Origin: CAUPWF01 sp964369425
Lineage (GTDB): Bacteria; Bacillota; Clostridia; Lachnospirales; Lachnospiraceae
Direction of reading: 5' to 3'
NCBI GenBank assembly: GCA_964369425.1
Contig: CAYJGW010000004.1
Coordinates: forward strand, 1-64,000
DNA: 64,000 bases
Under the pieces are notes generated by a model, which worked only from the letters and a program-made list of their open reading frames with translations, searched no databases and was not told the DNA's origin. Positions 59,321 to 64,000 of the stretch are shown in pieces. Both the position numbers and the translations under genes were made by a program. Position 1 is the stretch's first letter. Each line of letters begins with the position of its first letter.

Positions 59321-61675
59321 CTACCTTATTTCGTTATAAAAATGACCTTTGTAGCTCCCAATGTTCTCCACCTTCGGTGCTATTTTATCAAGATGAAAAA
59401 TAGCATTTACTTTTCTCAATACTGACTTTACTTCACTTTCAGATTCTAGTGTGAAATTGCAACGATATTCTTTGACAGAAAGTTTTCGTATTTCATCGGT
59501 TTCTTCTAACAAGCAAAGTGGTTCTGTACTGTGAATTACATTATAGCAGTACTCGCAATAATTTTTCGCCCATATTTGTTGGCCTTTTCGATCTCTTACC
59601 TCTATGACACCATTTGCCTTATCGCACTTCCCTGTACTCTTTTTGATACACTGTGCGGAAATCATTGTGGGTATATTCCCATAGATATTTAAAATTTTAT
59701 CATCTAACTCAAGTTGATTCAATTCTTTTTTTGTCAATTCATAAGGCAATGTTTGTCTCTCAATTCCCTGACTCTTCCAAAACCTACTAGTCTCATTATT
59801 AAATACATACAGATTGTGATCGGTAACAATAGTTTTTCTATATCCAATTTCTCTTAAAAGTTCCAGACTTTCTAGATTTCGTATCATAACACCATCAAAG
59901 GAGCTCTCAACGAAACCTTCTAGTGTTGCACGAAGCATGGAAATATCCTTTTGTCGGATAATGTGAGGCATAGCATAGATGATTTCCGCATTCTGTCTGC
60001 TTGAATTTAGCAGCATTTGCAATGCTGTCCTATTCTCACTCTGTGTCAACATACTCCAATCGATATAAATTCTGTTGATAATATTCTCTTGAGTGATTGC
60101 TTCTAGTTGTTCCCATGTTTCTACAAAGGCAGAAATTGTATACTTGCATTCTCCTAGTTGAAAGCTTGGTTTAATGTATGTTTTATAAATCTTTCTTTTA
60201 TACTGTTCGAGCAAATCATCCTCTAATTGTTTTATCCCTGCTCTACGAAGTGAATTAAGTTGTTTATTGGCTATAAAAATATCTTCATCCATTTCAATCT
60301 TTACTTTAATCACTTCAAAAACAGTATCACCTGTTTTTTGCAATTGCTTTTGAATAGATTCTATTTTTGCGGGAGCATTAATAGCAGGTGTTACGATTTC
60401 TCCAAAAACTATAGAAATCAAGTCATTAAATTGTATTTGCAAAGAAGATAGTTCACCTTTTTTTAGGGTTATATGCATATTGACTTTATTCTTTATTTTT
60501 GATTCACTTTTTAGAAGAACTTCTTCAATCAATGCATTATTTCTCGTACGGTGTAGAATGTGGTTCTTTTTTAAGTGAACGCCTTTTCTAAGATTTAGCG
60601 TAATTCTCATACCTTTTTTGTAGTCGCTACCAATAGTATAATCATCACCACCGCGTTGTACTTCTAAAACATCACCTTTATTGACATCTTTAAGAGTCTT
60701 AATCGTCACGATGTTTCTTTCTTGTTTTTCAACTACAGCAACAGGAACACCGGAATGATTTGGTTTGTCAAATGTAATCATGCTCTGTCCATTTGTTAGA
60801 TTATAATATCCTTGATGAAAATCACCTCTGTTGAAAATATCTTTAAGCATATCAAGATCTGCTTGATCTACTTTATAATTTTTTCGCCCATATTCAAGAT
60901 ATAAATCCACATATTTCCGGTACATTGCGGTAACGAGATACACATACTCTTTCTTCTTCATCCTTCCTTCTATTTTTAAGGAAGTAACGCCTGATTCTAC
61001 GATATCTGGTATAATGTCTAATGCACAAATATCCTTTAAGCTCATAAGATACTTTCCTTGTTCTGCGCTTAACTTATATGGAAGTCTACAAGGTTGGGCA
61101 CATTGACCACGATTACCACTTCTATTGCCTATCATACTACTATAGAGGCATTGACCTGAATAGGAATAGCACAGTGCACCATGTACGAAACTTTCAATTT
61201 CAACATTGGTATTTATGGAGATATCTTTTAGTTCGTTCAATGACAACTCTCTTGCTGTCACCACTCTGTCCACTCCTAATTCTTCTAGAAATTTTACTCC
61301 TTTCGTACCAGTAATGGTCATCTGGGTGCTTGCATGAATCTGTATACCCGGAAAATAAGTACGTATAAATTGTAGAACACCTAAGTCTTGTACGATTACT
61401 GCATCCAATCCTTTTTCATACAATGGTTTTACATACTCGTATAGTTCAAGCCCCATTTCTTGTTCTTTTAACAGCGTGTTGATTGTTAAATAAATACGTT
61501 TTCCATGTAAATGAACATAATCTATTGCATCTAGTAACTCTTCTTGCGTAAAATTTGATGCATTTGCTCTAGCACTAAATTTTTTTCCACCTACATAGAT
61601 GGCATCTGCACCTGCTCGGATTGCTGCTACTAAATTGTCGTATGATCCAGCTGGTGATAACACTTCAATAAACAT
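59321..61675 (-). CDS. U32 family peptidase with C-terminal DUF3656
   Basis: This 784-residue protein has the U32 N-terminal domain (EVLSPAGSYDNLVAAIRAGADAIYVGG) and the cysteine signature SFVHGALCYSYSGQCLYSS...GNRGQCAQPCR (about 165-200). A long DUF3656-type C-terminal region follows. Several U32 proteins act in RNA hydroxylation (RlhA, TrhP) rather than as proteases, so the peptidase name is traditional. The start is the ATG just past the zapA terminator; eight further codons upstream lie in that hairpin. Confidence 0.9.
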   Translation of the reverse strand: MFIEVLSPAGSYDNLVAAIRAGADAIYVGGKKFSARANASNFTQEELLDAIDYVHLHGKRIYLTINTLLKEQEMGLELYEYVKPLYEKGLDAVIVQDLGVLQFIRTYFPGIQIHASTQMTITGTKGVKFLEELGVDRVVTARELSLNELKDISINTNVEIESFVHGALCYSYSGQCLYSSMIGNRSGNRGQCAQPCRLPYKLSAEQGKYLMSLKDICALDIIPDIVESGVTSLKIEGRMKKKEYVYLVTAMYRKYVDLYLEYGRKNYKVDQADLDMLKDIFNRGDFHQGYYNLTNGQSMITFDKPNHSGVPVAVVEKQERNIVTIKTLKDVNKGDVLEVQRGGDDYTIGSDYKKGMRITLNLRKGVHLKKNHILHRTRNNALIEEVLLKSESKIKNKVNMHITLKKGELSSLQIQFNDLISIVFGEIVTPAINAPAKIESIQKQLQKTGDTVFEVIKVKIEMDEDIFIANKQLNSLRRAGIKQLEDDLLEQYKRKIYKTYIKPSFQLGECKYTISAFVETWEQLEAITQENIINRIYIDWSMLTQSENRTALQMLLNSSRQNAEIIYAMPHIIRQKDISMLRATLEGFVESSFDGVMIRNLESLELLREIGYRKTIVTDHNLYVFNNETSRFWKSQGIERQTLPYELTKKELNQLELDDKILNIYGNIPTMISAQCIKKSTGKCDKANGVIEVRDRKGQQIWAKNYCEYCYNVIHSTEPLCLLEETDEIRKLSVKEYRCNFTLESESEVKSVLRKVNAIFHLDKIAPKVENIGSYKGHFYNEIR

Positions 61676-61697
61676 ATATCTTTTCCCTTTACTACGC

Positions 61698-61719
61698 AAA
61701 AAAGCTGTCAGATGACAGC
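61698..61719 (-). terminator. Terminator directly after zapA
   Basis: On the minus strand a 7-bp stem GCTGTCA/TGACAGC with a 2-base loop is followed by six T. It abuts the zapA stop codon and separates it from the U32 peptidase gene by only 23 bp. Confidence 0.85.
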
Positions 61720-62130
61720 CTATCGCTTTTGAGTTTTAATTTCAGTTTCTAATTTAACTTGTTCCTTTTGAAGATCATTATTTTGTTCTCTTAGATTTTC
61801 AATCATCTTCTCAGCGTTTTCTAACTTTATCTGAATAGAAATCAAATCATGTTTGATTTCATACATCTCTTTATCCTTCAATTCGATGTCTCGCTCCAAA
61901 GCATCACCTTGCTTCTTTGCCTTAAAATAGTCATCAGCTATATTAAGGGCCAATAAAATATTTTGCATATCGGCACTTTGACGGCAATACCCCTCACTAT
62001 TTCGACATTCTGTAAGTTTGTGATTCAGATATGTAGCAACTTTCTGTAAGTACTCTTCCCCTTCATAGCCGGCAAGTGTGATTACTTTTCCACCAATCAA
62101 TACTTCTGTGTAACTTTTTCCCGTAGCCAT
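61720..62130 (-). CDS. zapA: Cell division protein ZapA
   Basis: ZapA promotes FtsZ bundling. The 136-residue product has the ZapA domain at its start (SYTEVLIGGKVITLAGYEGEEYLQKVATYLNHKLTE, residues 6-41) and NILLALNIADDYFKAK. A long coiled coil (about 78-133) follows. The ATG follows GGAGGAGACC. With sepF and min it is the third FtsZ regulator gene in the window. Confidence 0.93.
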   Translation of the reverse strand: MATGKSYTEVLIGGKVITLAGYEGEEYLQKVATYLNHKLTECRNSEGYCRQSADMQNILLALNIADDYFKAKKQGDALERDIELKDKEMYEIKHDLISIQIKLENAEKMIENLREQNNDLQKEQVKLETEIKTQKR

Positions 62131-62196
62131 GGTCTCCTCCTTAAACGTTATTCCTTTTATTGTATTATAATACATTCCTAAAATAAAACAACTATT

Positions 62197-63213
62197 TTAT
62201 TCAGTAATATTTTTATCATCTTCAACTGTAATCCCAAGATGTTCATATGCAAGCACTGTTGCTATCCTTCCTCTACTCGTTCTTTGAATAAATCCGTTTT
62301 TTAGTAGATAAGGTTCGTAAACATCTTCTATAGTTCCCGAGTCTTCGCCTATAGAGGCAGCTAATGTATCCAATCCAACTGGTCCGCCTTGAAATTTTAG
62401 AATTATTGTTTCTAAAATATTGCGATCAATAAAATCCAATCCTTTTGGATCTACATCTAATTCTTTTAAAGCTACTTGTGAAACTTCTTTTGTAATAATA
62501 CCATCATATTGTACCTGTGCAAAATCTCGCACCCTCTTTAACAACCGGTTTGCAAGACGTGGAGTACCTCTTGAGCGTTTCGCAAGTTCATAGGCCCCTT
62601 CCTCATCGATTCCAACTTCGAGAACCTTGGCAGACCTTGTTATAATTGTCTTTAGTTCTTCGTTTGTGTAAAATTCCAAATGATGAACAACCCCAAATCG
62701 ATCTCTGAGCGGTGCTGTAAGCATACCTGCACGTGTCGTTGCACCTACTAGTGTAAACTTCGGCAAATCAATACGGATTGATCTTGCACTCGCGCCTTTC
62801 CCAATCATAATATCAATCGCATAGTCCTCCATCGCCGGATAGAGAACTTCTTCGACTTGACGATTCAAACGATGAATTTCATCTACAAATAACACATCCC
62901 CCTCCTGGAGATTATTTAAGATTGCAGCAATTTCTCCTGGCTTTTCGATAGCAGGACCGGAAGTTACTTTTAAGTTCGCTCCCATCTCATTCGCGATAAT
63001 TCCCGCTAAAGTTGTTTTTCCAAGACCAGGTGGTCCATAGAATAATACATGATCTAAAGCTTCTTCCCTTTCTTTTGCTGCAGTTATAAATACGCGGAGT
63101 GTATTTTTTGCTTTTTCTTGTCCTATATACTCCTCAAGTTTCTGTGGTCTCAAGTGATTTTCTACTTTTGAATCCTCCACTAGACTTTCAGTTGTAATTA
63201 TTCGTTTTTCCAT
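62197..63213 (-). CDS. ruvB: Holliday junction branch migration helicase RuvB
   Basis: RuvB is the hexameric motor of branch migration. The 338-residue product has LRPQKLEEYIGQEKAKNTL, Walker A LFYGPPGLGKTTLAGIIANE (about 57-76), Walker B FVDEIHRLNRQVEE, sensor LVGATTRAGMLTAPLRDRFG and the C-terminal winged helix ending RGRIATVLAYEHLGI. I use the ATG at 63213; five further codons upstream lie between the genes. It follows ruvA. Confidence 0.97.
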   Translation of the reverse strand: MEKRIITTESLVEDSKVENHLRPQKLEEYIGQEKAKNTLRVFITAAKEREEALDHVLFYGPPGLGKTTLAGIIANEMGANLKVTSGPAIEKPGEIAAILNNLQEGDVLFVDEIHRLNRQVEEVLYPAMEDYAIDIMIGKGASARSIRIDLPKFTLVGATTRAGMLTAPLRDRFGVVHHLEFYTNEELKTIITRSAKVLEVGIDEEGAYELAKRSRGTPRLANRLLKRVRDFAQVQYDGIITKEVSQVALKELDVDPKGLDFIDRNILETIILKFQGGPVGLDTLAASIGEDSGTIEDVYEPYLLKNGFIQRTSRGRIATVLAYEHLGITVEDDKNITE

Positions 63214-63231
63214 ATTCAAACTTCTCAATTC

Positions 63232-63843
63232 TTATATCATTTTTTTTAAAGCTAACTTAATCAAGTCTTCTACAGTAGCCTGCTCATTACCTTCAATCAC
63301 ATTGCGGACTGCTCGTAAACTCTCTCGCTGCTCGTAGCCCAATGAAACTAATGCTTGGACAGCTTCAGTCTGTACTTGTCTTTCAGTTGATACAGTTGTC
63401 GTCTCATCTACGGTCTTAGCAATATACTCAATCGTGTCGCGCAGTTCCATTTTATCTTTTAGTTCAATAATTAATTTTTCTGCCGTTTTTTTTCCAATAC
63501 CTGGGCTTGTTGCAATTGTCTTTGCATCTTCAGATAATACAGCAAAACGTAGCTCATCTGGTGAAAGAGTTGACAAAATATTAAGCCCACCTTTTGGACC
63601 TATTCCACTTACTCCGATCACTAGTTTGAATACATCTAAATCATCTTTTGAAAAAAAACCAAATAACTGCATGGCATCTTCTTTCACATTCAAGTAAGTG
63701 AACAACTTTATTCGTTCACCTATATTAGGCAATGAATGGAGTATTTTTCCAGGTATGAAAACACCATATCCAATTCCGTTTACATCTACAATTATCTTAT
63801 CTGTTTCTATATATTCCAGTGTTCCATTTACATACGATATCAT
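63232..63843 (-). CDS. ruvA: Holliday junction branch migration protein RuvA
   Basis: RuvA binds Holliday junctions and loads RuvB. The 203-residue product has the N-terminal OB domain (MISYVNGTLEYIETDKIIVDVNGIGYGVFIPG), helix-hairpin-helix motifs (ISGIGPKGGLNILSTL-type and TSPGIGKKTAEKLIIELKDK) and domain III at the C-terminus (EAVQALVSLGYEQRESLRAVRNV). No LexA box is seen in the short gap upstream. Confidence 0.96.
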   Translation of the reverse strand: MISYVNGTLEYIETDKIIVDVNGIGYGVFIPGKILHSLPNIGERIKLFTYLNVKEDAMQLFGFFSKDDLDVFKLVIGVSGIGPKGGLNILSTLSPDELRFAVLSEDAKTIATSPGIGKKTAEKLIIELKDKMELRDTIEYIAKTVDETTTVSTERQVQTEAVQALVSLGYEQRESLRAVRNVIEGNEQATVEDLIKLALKKMI

Positions 63844-63879
63844 AATAACCTCTAAATTCTGATTTATAATCTTATTTTC

Positions 63880-64000
63880 TTATTGTGCGATTACATCGAC
63901 TTCTGATTCATTCTCTCCCTCGATAGAAACTACCACTTTATGCGGTAAGCATATAATCGTTTCACCTGAATCGCTTATAGACTTTTGGTGTACACATAAT
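63880..64000 (-). CDS. NusG domain II family protein, C-terminal end only
   Basis: A minus-strand frame enters from the right edge and stops at 63880-63882. The visible 40 residues (ending SGETIICLPHKVVVSIEGE...DVIAQ) resemble the end of membrane-anchored NusG domain II proteins of clostridia, where GETIxCLPHK is conserved. The function of those proteins is unclear. The start and membrane part lie outside the window. It reads toward ruvA with a gap of 36 bp. Confidence 0.65.
   Translation of the reverse strand, partial: LCVHQKSISDSGETIICLPHKVVVSIEGENESEVDVIAQ

Noticed and set aside
1..64000. CRISPR array, prophage or defence island
   Set aside because: No regularly spaced repeats, phage structural genes or known defence genes were seen; only the recombinase and small insertion suggest mobility.

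Overview
The window is a low-GC Gram-positive chromosome segment. Gene content and order point to an endospore-forming clostridium, most likely of the Lachnospiraceae (Lachnoclostridium/Clostridium phytofermentans-like); this placement is inference. Support comes from spore genes (an alpha/beta SASP, gerW/ytfJ, ylbJ), a Min system next to SepF, a Prp-type L27 protease, strong AGGAGG ribosome-binding sites, and sigma-A-like TTGACA-17-TATAAT promoters. Nearly all of it is dense core genome.

Layout. 1-9.5 kb (+ strand): minD (cut by the left edge), minE, a RodA/FtsW protein and mgsA; then a DUF378 gene on the other strand, a radical SAM gene, an HlyD-like membrane protein, yggS, sepF, ylmH, lspA, an rluD-type gene and a cytidylate-kinase-like gene. 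9.6-16 kb is the only accessory-looking stretch. It holds a tyrosine recombinase beside a tRNA-Leu-like 3' fragment, an SOS-controlled LysM (YneA-like) gene with three LexA-box-like sites, a 363-bp inverted-repeat insertion with a 5-bp target duplication, a chemoreceptor, yqeB/yqeC and lexA. 16-22.2 kb (- strand) is a purine catabolism operon: purine permease, three xanthine dehydrogenase subunits, a MocA-like nucleotidyltransferase and xpt.

22.2-33.6 kb (- strand) is the radical SAM/DUF2344/rng - rplU-prp-rpmA - obg-yhbY-nadD-yqeK-rsfS translation block, interrupted by an aspartate kinase and a GGDEF-EAL protein. 34-39.2 kb is a partial his operon, hisZ-G-D-B followed by a HisF-like/HisI/HisE fusion. 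39.2-46 kb carries recU and several RNA-modification genes. 46-54 kb holds an M23 peptidase, ylbJ, coaD, rsmD, a SASP gene, recG, fakA and an Asp23 protein. 54-64 kb holds rpmB, gerW, a DUF2953 protein, a PBP/FtsW pair whose reading frames overlap by up to about 190 bp, a U32 peptidase, zapA, ruvBA and the end of a NusG-domain-II gene.

Functional threads: cell division and wall synthesis (min, sepF, zapA, two FtsW/RodA proteins, a PBP), SOS and recombination (lexA, LysM gene, recU, recG, ruvAB), ribosome assembly and rRNA modification, histidine synthesis, and selenium-type xanthine oxidation. I saw no CRISPR array, intact prophage, rRNA operon or complete tRNA gene, and no clearly new multi-gene defence or metabolic system. 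The best leads are an MgsA homologue lacking the catalytic aspartate, a HisF-like domain lacking both catalytic aspartates fused to HisIE, the recombinase/tRNA-fragment pair, and the small insertion element.
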